Of a DNA stretch of 38,319 bases, positions 17,214 to 24,867 are shown one piece after another. The position numbers and the translations under genes were made by a program. The notes under the pieces are model-generated. The model was not told where the DNA came from and did not search any database. It was given only the letters and a program-made list of their open reading frames with translations. This DNA is from Hyphomicrobiales bacterium (GTDB taxonomy: Bacteria > Pseudomonadota > Alphaproteobacteria > Rhizobiales > Methyloligellaceae), in NCBI GenBank assembly GCA_021775575.1, contig JAJFHO010000026.1:1-38319 (forward strand). Direction: 5' to 3'. The first letter of the stretch is position 1, and every line of letters begins with the position of its first letter.

Positions 17214-18992
17214 ATGACTACCGATCAGATCCTTCTGTTTGCTCTTCTGGGCGTCGTTTTCGCGATGTTGGTCTGGGGCCGTATCCGGTACGACATTGTC
17301 GCGTTCGGCGCGCTGGTCGCCGCGGTCCTGCTCGGCGTTGTCGATCAGCAAAGCGCGTTTGACGGATTCGGCCATCCGGCCGTCATCATTATCGCACTGG
17401 TGCTCGTCGTCAGCCGGGGTCTGGTCAATTCGGGCGCCATCGAAATCATTGCACGGCACGCGATCGACAAAACGCGTTCGGTCTCCGCGCATATCGGCAT
17501 CATGGCCGGCGTCGGGGCGGCGCTGTCGGCGGTGATGAACAATGTCGGCGCGCTCGCATTACTGATGCCGGTGGACATACAGGCCGCCGCAAAAGCCAAG
17601 CGCAGCCCGGCCGCGACCCTTATGCCATTGTCCTTCGCCACAATCCTCGGCGGCCTCGTCACCCTGATCGGCACGCCGCCCAATATCATCATCGCCTCCT
17701 TTCGCGAGCAGGAACTGGGCGCGTCATTCTCCATGTTCGACTTCGCCCCCGTCGGCTTCGTTGCGGCCGCCGCCGGCGTTTTGTTCGTGGCGCTTTTCGG
17801 CTGGCGGCTGATCCCTGCGGAGCGCCGCGAGAGCGATAGCGCGGCCGAATTGTTCGACATGGGCGATTATATCGCCGAGGTGCGCGTCAAGCAGGGGTCG
17901 CCGGCCATCGGCAAGCGCGTGCGTGAGCTCGACGATATTGTCGAGGAGGCTGGCGCCGCAATCCTCGGCGTCGTGCGGCGCGGCAAGCGCCTTCCCGGCC
18001 AGGCGCGCCGCGAGCTTCTCCGCAAGGGCGATATTCTGGTGATCGAGGCGCGGCCGCAGGGAATTGACGAGCTGACCGGCGCGCTCGGGCTGCAATATGT
18101 CGGGGCGGAAAAACATGGCGGCCTTGTCGGCACGGCCGACACCGCTATGCTCGAGGTCGTGGTGCCGGAGAATTCTCGGATCGCCGGGCGCTCCGCGCTC
18201 GACGTGCGCCTGCTCTATCGTCACGGCGTCACCCTGCTCGGCGTGTCGCGCCAGGGCCGCGCCTTCCGCGACCGGGTGCGCCAACTGACTATCGAGCCGG
18301 GCGACATTCTGCTGCTCTACGGCGCCAATGACAGGCTGATCGATATCGCCGACTGGCTCGGTTCCCTGCCGCTGGCCGAACGTGGGCTTCAGGTCATCAA
18401 GCGTGAAACGGCGTGGCTCGCCGTCGGGATTTTCGCCGCCGCCATCGTGTTGGCGAGTTTGGAGCTCGTCTATCTTCCGATTGCGCTGGCCGGCGCCTGC
18501 GTGATGATGGCGCTGCTCAACATCGTGCCGGTACGCCAGCTCTACGACTCAATCGAATGGCCGGTGATCGTGCTGCTCGGCTCGCTCATTCCCATCGGCA
18601 ACGCCTTGCAGGAGACCGGCGGCACGTCGCTGCTGGCAGAGAGCATATTGTCGCTCTCCAGCGGCGCCTCTCCAGCCGTGATCCTGACCGTGCTGATGGT
18701 GGTGACCATGACCCTGTCGGATGTTTTGAACAACACCGCCACCGCGCTGATCGCCGCGCCGGTGGCGGTAAAGATAGCCGAAGGGCTCAACGTCAATCCC
18801 GACCCCTTCCTGATGGCCGTCGCAATCGCGGCGTCCTGCGCTTTCCTGACGCCGATCGGCCACAAGAACAACACGCTGATCATGGGACCGGGCGGCTACC
18901 GTTTCGGCGATTACTGGCGCATGGGGTTGCCGCTTGAGGTCATCGTCATCACCGTGTCGGTGCCGATGATCCTGATCGTGTGGCCGTTTTAG
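17214..18992 (+). CDS. SLC13/DASS-type permease with two RCK_C (TrkA_C) domains
   Basis: This is an inner-membrane transporter of the divalent anion:sodium symporter group, moving dicarboxylates, sulfate or a similar anion; the substrate is not determinable. The 592-residue product has hydrophobic segments in residues 5-200 and 400-592. These flank a soluble insert at about 205-395 that contains two RCK_C-like repeats, each ending in a GDILVIEA- or GDILLLYG-type strand. The two pseudo-symmetric substrate hairpins are visible as NNVGALALLMP (109-119) with IGTPPNIIIA (152-161), and LNNTATALIAAP (505-516) with LTPIGHKNNTLIMGPGG (545-561). The gene has GGGGGGAA upstream of ATG. It follows secA by 47 bp on the same strand, possibly with its own promoter. 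RCK_C domains suggest ligand gating. Confidence 0.9.
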   Translation: MTTDQILLFALLGVVFAMLVWGRIRYDIVAFGALVAAVLLGVVDQQSAFDGFGHPAVIIIALVLVVSRGLVNSGAIEIIARHAIDKTRSVSAHIGIMAGVGAALSAVMNNVGALALLMPVDIQAAAKAKRSPAATLMPLSFATILGGLVTLIGTPPNIIIASFREQELGASFSMFDFAPVGFVAAAAGVLFVALFGWRLIPAERRESDSAAELFDMGDYIAEVRVKQGSPAIGKRVRELDDIVEEAGAAILGVVRRGKRLPGQARRELLRKGDILVIEARPQGIDELTGALGLQYVGAEKHGGLVGTADTAMLEVVVPENSRIAGRSALDVRLLYRHGVTLLGVSRQGRAFRDRVRQLTIEPGDILLLYGANDRLIDIADWLGSLPLAERGLQVIKRETAWLAVGIFAAAIVLASLELVYLPIALAGACVMMALLNIVPVRQLYDSIEWPVIVLLGSLIPIGNALQETGGTSLLAESILSLSSGASPAVILTVLMVVTMTLSDVLNNTATALIAAPVAVKIAEGLNVNPDPFLMAVAIAASCAFLTPIGHKNNTLIMGPGGYRFGDYWRMGLPLEVIVITVSVPMILIVWPF

Positions 18993-19014
18993 AAACCAGG
19001 CGGCGCGCCCGGCT

Positions 19015-19434
19015 TTATTTCTTCTGTATCGAGCACATTGTGTCCTGGTCGCGCACCAGAAACAGCAACAGCAGGCCAGCCCATACCGGCACCGCCGCCC
19101 AGAAGGTCAAACCCTTGGCAACGAACGCGAATAAGAGCTTATGCCATGTCGACGCAACCGAGATCGTATGAACCGCCAGCAGAAAGCCGGTTGTCCACTT
19201 CTTGTACATGCCCAACATGAAAAGGATTATGATCACGACCTGCGCGACGCCGATTGCCATGGCAATTTCAGGCGAAATTTCCAGGCCATAGAATTTCTTG
19301 AAAATCGCGACGGAGTGTTTTGTGTAGAACAGTTTGTCGAGAGCCCAGGCCAGGAAAAAGATCCCGGTCGCTATTCTCAGAATGAACAGACCCAGTTTCA
19401 GGTTCCTGTTCGTGTCACTTTCTGCAGAAGCCAT
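19015..19434 (-). CDS. DoxX-like integral membrane protein
   Basis: This is a small membrane protein of 139 residues with four predicted transmembrane segments (about residues 16-34, 56-78, 84-105 and 109-127). It has the DoxX-family start LRIATGIFFLAWALDKLF. DoxX-like proteins are loosely linked to thiol/redox or quinone chemistry, but no catalytic residues can be assigned. The start ATG at 19434 has a strong GGAGG ribosome-binding site embedded in a small inverted repeat (see 19440-19453). It is convergent with the SLC13 permease gene, 22 bp away. It is 111 bp downstream of a L,D-transpeptidase-family gene on the same strand, so co-transcription is possible. Function is unknown beyond family. 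Confidence 0.8.
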   Translation of the reverse strand: MASAESDTNRNLKLGLFILRIATGIFFLAWALDKLFYTKHSVAIFKKFYGLEISPEIAMAIGVAQVVIIILFMLGMYKKWTTGFLLAVHTISVASTWHKLLFAFVAKGLTFWAAVPVWAGLLLLFLVRDQDTMCSIQKK

Positions 19435-19439
19435 GGTTC

Positions 19440-19453
19440 CAACCTCCAGGTTG
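19440..19453 (-). promoter_or_regulatory. Ribosome-binding site inside a hairpin, DoxX-like gene
   Basis: On the mRNA sense strand CAACC-TGGA-GGTTG forms a 5-bp stem with a tetraloop. The GGAGG Shine-Dalgarno sequence spans the loop and 3' arm, five bases or so upstream of the ATG. It could reduce translation unless opened. Confidence 0.4.
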
Positions 19454-19545
19454 CCGTTCGCCTGTCGTGCAAATCCCAGACACCATTTGGAGGATTAATG
19501 GCCGGTCATACGAACGTCCATCGATATCGGAAAATAACAGTTTAG

Positions 19546-20424
19546 CTATTTTCGAGCAGTCGGGGCGCAATTGTCGCTGATCGGATGGCCGCCCGCGCTG
19601 CCCGGCTTTCCTTCGCTGACGGCATAGCGGCTGCCGCAAACTGAAACCTCCGGCGGCCTATGTGTCTTTTCAAACAGGTCGTGCCCCTTTTTCAGATCAC
19701 GCCAGAAGCCGTTCCATTCGCCGTGTCCGTACAAGGTCATGTTCCAGCCTGTCATGCGGAAAGGAAAGACGTGAACGTGAAAGCGCGGCTGCCCGTTCCG
19801 GAGCGCCGCGGTGACGAGCCGCCAAATTTCGTCGATCACCGGATTGGTCATCGCATAGCAGCCGATGGAGCCGCAGCCGCCATGGACCATAAGAAACGAG
19901 CCGGTGCGTCCATGTGCCCGGTCGAGCCGGTTGGGAAAGCCGAGATTGAAGGAACGGTGCCAGCGGCTGTTCGGGTTGAGCTGGTTTTGCGCCACCGTAT
20001 AGAAGCCCTCCGGGCTCTGCCGGTCGCCTTCCTTCAGCTTGGGGCCGAGGCGGCCCGACCAGCGGCAAATAGGGTAAGTCGCGAAAAGAGTGAACTGGCC
20101 GCCCTTCCTGATCCACAGCTCAAGCTCGGATTCCCGCTTGAAGATACGGATAAACACCGCGCCGCCGGCTTTCAGGCCCTTCTCGGCGAGCCGCTCCTTG
20201 AAGCTTGATAGGTCCGGCGTCCCCCGCAATGGCATTCCCAGCCGCAGCCTGACCTTCCTGTCGACCCAGGCCAGGTTGCGCATGGCGCCGTCGAGCCAGG
20301 CACGCCCCGCCGGCATCGCCAGCAATCCAAGAAACAGCGACAAGATGACGACAACGAGCGAGAACAGCCTGGCCAATCGCCGGACTCTGCCTTGCTTGGC
20401 CCTGTTGCGGGTGCGTGGGCTCAT
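19546..20424 (-). CDS. YafK-type L,D-transpeptidase-family protein, membrane-anchored
   Basis: This is a YkuD/YafK-like catalytic domain acting on peptidoglycan or on protein-peptidoglycan crosslinks. The 292-residue product has a basic N-terminus and one hydrophobic segment (about residues 18-40, LFSLVVVILSLFLGLLAMPAG), so it is exported and either anchored or cleaved. The catalytic domain (about 80-235) contains TYPICRWSGRLGPK, SPEGFY, NLGFPNRLDRAHGRTGSFLMVHG, and the nucleophile region HGGCGSIGCYAMTNPVIDEI with the conserved Gly-Cys. The family includes E. coli YafK/DpaA, which detaches Braun lipoprotein from murein. It lies 85 bp downstream of a clear paralogue on the same strand. The C-terminal third after the PFRMT motif is poorly conserved between the two. 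Confidence 0.88.
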   Translation of the reverse strand: MSPRTRNRAKQGRVRRLARLFSLVVVILSLFLGLLAMPAGRAWLDGAMRNLAWVDRKVRLRLGMPLRGTPDLSSFKERLAEKGLKAGGAVFIRIFKRESELELWIRKGGQFTLFATYPICRWSGRLGPKLKEGDRQSPEGFYTVAQNQLNPNSRWHRSFNLGFPNRLDRAHGRTGSFLMVHGGCGSIGCYAMTNPVIDEIWRLVTAALRNGQPRFHVHVFPFRMTGWNMTLYGHGEWNGFWRDLKKGHDLFEKTHRPPEVSVCGSRYAVSEGKPGSAGGHPISDNCAPTARK

Positions 20425-20509
20425 TCGCTATCGAAAAACATGCCATTGGGGCAAAAGCGCGGCGCAACGTCCCAGACAGCGCGGCGGGCTTGGCGACAGG
20501 ATCAAGGGC

Positions 20510-21529
20510 TTATTTGGCGGTGGGCGCGCCGAGCGTCGCGTTGGAGCGGAAGGCGAAGCCCGAATAAGTCGGCTTGGCTGGCGCAAGGCCAAACCCGAAT
20601 GTCGTGCCCCGGCCGATTGTCGCCTGCGAAGCAGCACTCGGCTCGCTGGCGGCGGGTGAGGCACCGGGCTCTTCGACAATCGGGGCGAAGGCCATCGGGC
20701 GCGTCGTCTTTTTCTGTTTCTGCGCTTCCTGGATCATCGGCGGGTCGGGCGCCTTTTCAAGCGGCAGGGCCTCGTAGATCGGACAGGCACCTTTCGGGTC
20801 GACCCGTGCCGGCGTATCGAGGAAGGCTACATTCACGACATAGCGCTTCTCGCAAACGTCGACCTTCGGTTCCTGGCGGGTATATTCGAAATGGTCATAC
20901 CCGGTCTTGAGGGTTTTCCAGAACGGATAGGCCTGATGTTTGGCATGCCGGCGCATATTGTCCGGTGTCATCCGGAAGGGAAGGGCCTGCACCGAGAATT
21001 TTTCCTGGCCGCCTTTGAAGGATTCGCGCGCTAGCGCGTAAATTTCCTCGATCAGCGCGTCCGTCATCGCGTAGCAGCCGGCCGAGCGGCAATCGCCATG
21101 CACCATCAGATAATTGCCGGTGCGGCCATGGGAGCGGTCGAATTTGTTCGGATAGCCCAGATTGAAGGACAGGTGATACTGGCTGTTCGGGTTCATCAGC
21201 CTCTGGGAAACGTGATAAAACCCTTCCGGCGCCTGCTTGTCGCCCTGCCTGATCTTGGGCCCGAGCGCGCCTGACCAGTTGCAGATCGGATATGTCTTGA
21301 AATGGTGAAAGCGGCCGTCGTCCTTCGCTTTCCAGACTTCAAGCTCGGATTCTTCCTTGAACACGCGCACGAAGATCGGCGCTTCTTGCGCCATACCCTT
21401 TTCCGTCAGCAGCGCCGTTGCCTCGGGCGACAATGGACGCAGATGCGGCGGCAATTCCTGCCCGCATCCCGACAGCATAACTGCGAGCGCCGACGGTATC
21501 AGCAATGAAGTTCTAATGGCCCTAGCCAT
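20510..21529 (-). CDS. YafK-type L,D-transpeptidase-family lipoprotein
   Basis: This is a 339-residue paralogue of the preceding gene. A lipobox, LSGC at residues 19-22, after a short hydrophobic signal predicts lipoprotein processing. The catalytic domain contains ESELEVW, TYPICNWSGALGPKIRQGDKQAPEGFY, NLGYPNKFDRSHGRTGNYLMVHG and the nucleophile motif HGDCRSAGCYAMTDALIEEI. A Pro/Ala/Ser-rich C-terminal tail (about residues 275-339) differs from the neighbour. The two copies share most of the catalytic core, pointing to an old tandem duplication. A CtrA-like TTAA-N7-TTAC motif lies upstream at 21576-21590. Whether it crosslinks peptidoglycan or cleaves lipoprotein linkages is not decidable from sequence. 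Confidence 0.9.
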   Translation of the reverse strand: MARAIRTSLLIPSALAVMLSGCGQELPPHLRPLSPEATALLTEKGMAQEAPIFVRVFKEESELEVWKAKDDGRFHHFKTYPICNWSGALGPKIRQGDKQAPEGFYHVSQRLMNPNSQYHLSFNLGYPNKFDRSHGRTGNYLMVHGDCRSAGCYAMTDALIEEIYALARESFKGGQEKFSVQALPFRMTPDNMRRHAKHQAYPFWKTLKTGYDHFEYTRQEPKVDVCEKRYVVNVAFLDTPARVDPKGACPIYEALPLEKAPDPPMIQEAQKQKKTTRPMAFAPIVEEPGASPAASEPSAASQATIGRGTTFGFGLAPAKPTYSGFAFRSNATLGAPTAK

Positions 21530-21575
21530 ACGCAGTGCCCCTTGCGCACGTGTGGCTACAATCCAATAGCCTAGG

Positions 21576-21590
21576 TTAATACAGAGTTAC
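21576..21590. promoter_or_regulatory. CtrA-like box upstream of the transpeptidase lipoprotein
   Basis: TTAA-N7-TTAC matches the alphaproteobacterial CtrA consensus TTAA-N7-TTAA with one mismatch. It lies 47-61 bp upstream of the ATG at 21529. Many CtrA targets are envelope genes, which fits, but a single near-match is weak evidence. Confidence 0.35.
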
Positions 21591-21721
21591 CAAAACGTGA
21601 AACCCTTTTTGGCGGCACATAAGGCACACCCACAACTCACATTATCATGAGCAATGTGGCGGTTTCAGGGGCCAAAGTCCCGAAAAATAAGGCGAAAATA
21701 GGGAAGGCTCTGGTCCGGACT

Positions 21722-22675
21722 TTAGACTTTCTCACCCATTTCCAGGAATTTCCGCCGGCGGTGACGGCGAATATCCTTGCCGGCCATGCCGTCGAAGGCT
21801 TCCAGGGCTTCACCCAGCGCCTCGCCGGTGGCCGCGATGGTTATCGCCGTGTCGCGGTGCGCGCCGCCAAGCGGCTCGGGCACGATGATGTCGATAATGC
21901 CAAATTCCATGAGATCCTGCGCCGTGATTTTCATATTTGTCGCGGCGTCGCGCGCCCGTGCCGAATCGTGCCACAGGATCGAGGCGGCGGCCTCCGGCGA
22001 GGCGACCGTATAGATCGAGTGCTCCAGCATGATGACGGAATTGGCGGTGGCGATGGCGACCGCGCCGCCAGATCCGCCCTCGCCGACAACAGCGGCGACA
22101 ATGGGAACTTCCAATGCAAGACAGCAGTCTATCGAACGGGCGATCGCTTCCGACTGGCCGCGTTCTTCCGCGCCGATACCGGGATAGGCGCCGGCGGTAT
22201 CGACAATCGATATGACGGGCAGCGAGAATCTGTCGGCCAGTTCCATCAGCCGGATCGCCTTGCGGTAGCCTTCCGGCCGCGCCATGCCGAAATTATGCTT
22301 CAGCCGGCTCTCGGTATCGGACCCTTTCTCATGGCCGATGACCATCACGGGCCTGTCGCGAAACCGGCCAAGCCCGCCGACAATAGCGTGATCCTCGGCG
22401 AAATGGCGGTCGCCCGCGAGCGGAACGAATTCTTCGATAAGGGCGTCGATATAGTCCTGCGCATGCGGCCTTTCGGGATGGCGCGCCACTTGCGTTTTCT
22501 GCCATGGACCGAGATTGGCATAGGTGCGCTGGAGCGCATCGTTGGTCTTTGCCTCGAGCCGGGAGATTTCGTCGGTGAGCGATACCGCCTCATCTTCAGC
22601 CGTCAGGGCGCGCAATTCCGCGACCCGGCTCTCCAGCTCGGCAATCGGTTTCTCGAAATCGAGATAGGTGCGCAT
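21722..22675 (-). CDS. accA: Acetyl-CoA carboxylase carboxyltransferase subunit alpha
   Basis: With AccD it transfers carboxyl from biotin carboxyl carrier protein to acetyl-CoA, making malonyl-CoA for fatty acid synthesis. The 317-residue protein starts with [19 protein letters not shown], typical of AccA. It has [47 protein letters not shown], the crotonase-like oxyanion region [21 protein letters not shown] and [12 protein letters not shown]. The Shine-Dalgarno sequence before ATG at 22675 is weak. It is transcribed away from xerD, with 186 bp between xerD's end and accA's start, so it probably has its own promoter. accD is not in the window. Length and motifs show no anomaly. Confidence 0.98.
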   Translation of the reverse strand: MRTYLDFEKPIAELESRVAELRALTAEDEAVSLTDEISRLEAKTNDALQRTYANLGPWQKTQVARHPERPHAQDYIDALIEEFVPLAGDRHFAEDHAIVGGLGRFRDRPVMVIGHEKGSDTESRLKHNFGMARPEGYRKAIRLMELADRFSLPVISIVDTAGAYPGIGAEERGQSEAIARSIDCCLALEVPIVAAVVGEGGSGGAVAIATANSVIMLEHSIYTVASPEAAASILWHDSARARDAATNMKITAQDLMEFGIIDIIVPEPLGGAHRDTAITIAATGEALGEALEAFDGMAGKDIRRHRRRKFLEMGEKV

Positions 22676-22861
22676 CTGTCAAATATATCTTCGTCTGTCC
22701 GACCGGCCAATTATAGGCCAATCGCCACGCCGTAACGCAACTGTTGATTTAGGCCAGGAGCCACCGCCCTTGGTATTAGTTGGCGGCGAGGGTCGCGGCT
22801 GTCAAGGGATTGAGCAACCGCGTGGTGTCCGCAGCGTTAACCCGGGCGTGGCAAGGCGCGA

Positions 22862-23815
22862 TCATTTGTTCCGCGCCCCGCGGCCCAGCGGATGGTGTTC
22901 AAACACCAGATCGCGAAGCCTCTCTTCGAGCACATGGGTGTAGATCTGCGTCGTTGAAATGTCGGCATGGCCGAGAAGCTGCTGGACGGCGCGCAAATCC
23001 GCGCCACGCTCCAGCAGATGACTTGCGAAGGCATGGCGTACAATATGCGGCGACACCCGCGCCGGCGCGATATCGGCCTTGGCCGCGAGCTGCTTGAGTT
23101 CCTGAGCGAAACGCTGCCGCGTCAGGTGCCCGTCGCGCGAGCGCGACGCGAACAGCCAGCGTGAGGTGGCGCGCTTGTCGGCTTCCAAGTCCTCCAGATA
23201 GGCCGCCGCCGCCTTGCCGGCGGCATCGGTGAGCGGGACAATGCGTTCGCGTCCGCCCTTGCCCGTCACGGTCAGAAACCGCTCGCCGGACACCATGACG
23301 GAGCGCGGCAGCGACACCAGCTCCGACACCCGCAAACCGGTGGCATAGAGCACCTCAAGCAGGCAACGCAGCCGCAGAGACTTGAGACGCCGCGCGCCTT
23401 GCGCGTCCGCACACGCCTGCTCGGCGGTTTTCAGCAGCCGGTCGACCTCCTCCACGCTCAGGATTTTCGGCAACGGACGGCTCTGCTTTGGACTTTCGAT
23501 GGTCGCGGCCGGATCGTCGCCGCGCAGCCCTTCGGCAAAAAGAAATTTGAAGAACTGCCGGATCGCGGAGAGCTTGCGCGCCCGCGATGAGGCTGCCAGG
23601 CGGCGGCGTGCCAGCCGTTCGAGGTAGCCGGTGACGTCTCCCGCATCGGCGTTTTTCGGGCTGCGCCGCGCCCTTGCGAGATAGCTCAGAAAGTCGGTGA
23701 GGTCGCGCTCGTAGGACAGCAGAGTATTGCGTGCCGCGCCCCGTTCGGCGCTCAGCATTTCCAGGAACGCCTCAAGCTCGCGCGCGCCGCGCGCGGCCTC
23801 GCAATCGTCAGCCAT
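22862..23815 (-). CDS. xerD: Tyrosine site-specific recombinase XerD
   Basis: This is a chromosome-dimer resolving recombinase acting at dif with XerC and FtsK. The 317-residue protein has an N-terminal SAM-like core-binding domain (about residues 8-95) and a C-terminal catalytic domain with all expected residues. These are the first arginine in LYATGLRVSELVSL, the beta-hairpin lysine in GKGGRERIVPL, HIVRHAFASHLLERGADLRAVQ, LGHADISTTQIYTHV with the second histidine, and the nucleophilic tyrosine. ATG at 23815 has GGGAGG seven bases upstream. Linkage to the small membrane protein and divergent aroK is what I recall for Hyphomicrobiales XerD, which favours XerD over XerC or a phage integrase. 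No attachment-site repeats were noticed nearby. Confidence 0.93.
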   Translation of the reverse strand: MADDCEAARGARELEAFLEMLSAERGAARNTLLSYERDLTDFLSYLARARRSPKNADAGDVTGYLERLARRRLAASSRARKLSAIRQFFKFLFAEGLRGDDPAATIESPKQSRPLPKILSVEEVDRLLKTAEQACADAQGARRLKSLRLRCLLEVLYATGLRVSELVSLPRSVMVSGERFLTVTGKGGRERIVPLTDAAGKAAAAYLEDLEADKRATSRWLFASRSRDGHLTRQRFAQELKQLAAKADIAPARVSPHIVRHAFASHLLERGADLRAVQQLLGHADISTTQIYTHVLEERLRDLVFEHHPLGRGARNK

Positions 23816-23866
23816 TGCCGGCCTCCCGCCCGCGGAATGTCACCGCACCGGGGCTACCTATCTTTC

Positions 23867-24013
23867 CTAGTCCCGTTTCAACTTGATATCGCGAATCGCC
23901 TTTGAGATTTCCTTCGTCTCCGGTTCGAAATATTCCGCGAGCACATAGAGCCCCCCGACCACGATGCCTCCGAGCAGGGAGCAGACGACGAGAAACCGTA
24001 TTAAACTTGGCAT
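23867..24013 (-). CDS. Small 48-residue membrane protein
   Basis: This small gene sits between xerD and aroK. The product, beginning MPSLIRFLVVCSLLGGIVVGG, is one transmembrane helix (about residues 5-27) followed by a charged tail (YFEPETKEISKAIRDIKLKRD). ATG at 24013 has GAGAGG at good spacing; the frame stays open upstream for 66 codons but with no membrane-protein character. It is 51 bp upstream of xerD on the same strand, likely co-transcribed, and divergent from aroK. Similar tiny proteins occur at this position in related genomes as I recall, but no function is known. The N-terminus-in or -out topology cannot be assigned safely. Confidence 0.78.
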   Translation of the reverse strand: MPSLIRFLVVCSLLGGIVVGGLYVLAEYFEPETKEISKAIRDIKLKRD

Positions 24014-24211
24014 GTTCCGCCTCTCGTCACCCGGGTCAGTCTCCTGCGGCTCGGCGCCCGCGCCGATCCACGCGCATCGGCCGCGTTCGCCGCATCGATC
24101 CAGCTGCTCTGTGGATATTTGCGTTAGGCATCCTCTTGACGGCAAAGTAGAAGACGATGGACGTTGGTTGCAACTGCTATTGCGACCGCGACCGAAACGG
24201 AGGTGCGGCAA

Positions 24212-24856
24212 TTGGCGCTTCGCTCACGCAAACGCGACAACAAAAATGACCAGGCCGGGTTGATTCGCAAGCAGATCGGCACGCGCAGCATCGTCCTCAT
24301 AGGGCTGATGGGTGCCGGCAAGACGGCAATCGGGCGAAGACTGGCAAACCGCCTCGGTCTTGAATTTGTCGACGCCGACAACGAAATCGAAATTGCGGCC
24401 GGCAAGAGCATTAGCGATATTTTCGCCGAACATGGCGAAAGCCAGTTCCGGCGGGGCGAGGAAAAGGTGATCGCGCGTTTACTCAAATGCGGTCCACAGG
24501 TTCTCGCCACCGGCGGTGGCGCCTATATGAGTGAAGCGACGCGCGCGAATATTGGCGAGCAGGGCGTGGCGGTATGGCTGAAGGGCAGCCTCGATGTGCT
24601 GATGGGCCGGGTCAAGCGCCGCGACCACCGGCCGCTGCTGAAAACCGATGACCCGGAAGCGGTCATGAAGAGATTGATGGACGAGCGCTATCCGGTATAC
24701 GCCGGCGCCGATATCACGGTGGAAAGCCGCGATGTCGCTCATGATATCATTGTCGGCGAGATCATCTCGGCGCTCGCCGGCAGAAAACAACCCTCCGGCG
24801 CGCGCAAAAAAACCCCGCGGCGGTCGGCACAACAAGCCGGCACAACAAGAAAGTGA
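24212..24856 (+). CDS. aroK: Shikimate kinase
   Basis: The enzyme phosphorylates shikimate to shikimate 3-phosphate in aromatic amino acid synthesis. The catalytic core begins near residue 24 with IVLIGLMGAGKTAIGRRLANRLG (Walker A GLMGAGKT). The shikimate-binding DADNEIE, FRRGEEKVI, ATGGGAYM and the LID RVKRRDHRPLL follow. No ATG lies in frame before the Walker A. I chose TTG at 24212 because GGAGG (24199-24203) lies eight bases upstream. GTG at 24203 and TTG at 24164 are in-frame alternatives. The product would be 214 residues, longer than many AroK proteins because of a basic N-terminal extension and a Lys/Arg-rich C-terminal tail. The stop overlaps a GTG start option of aroB, implying an operon. 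Confidence 0.93.
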   Translation: MALRSRKRDNKNDQAGLIRKQIGTRSIVLIGLMGAGKTAIGRRLANRLGLEFVDADNEIEIAAGKSISDIFAEHGESQFRRGEEKVIARLLKCGPQVLATGGGAYMSEATRANIGEQGVAVWLKGSLDVLMGRVKRRDHRPLLKTDDPEAVMKRLMDERYPVYAGADITVESRDVAHDIIVGEIISALAGRKQPSGARKKTPRRSAQQAGTTRK

Positions 24857-24867
24857 AGTCTAAATCC

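Noticed and set aside
19546-20424. The two transpeptidase-like genes as pieces of one broken gene
   Set aside because: Each has its own N-terminal export signal and complete catalytic motif, so they are intact tandem paralogues.
22862-23815. XerD-like gene as an integrase of a mobile element
   Set aside because: Core-gene neighbours, full-length XerD features and no flanking repeats or phage genes argue for the housekeeping recombinase.
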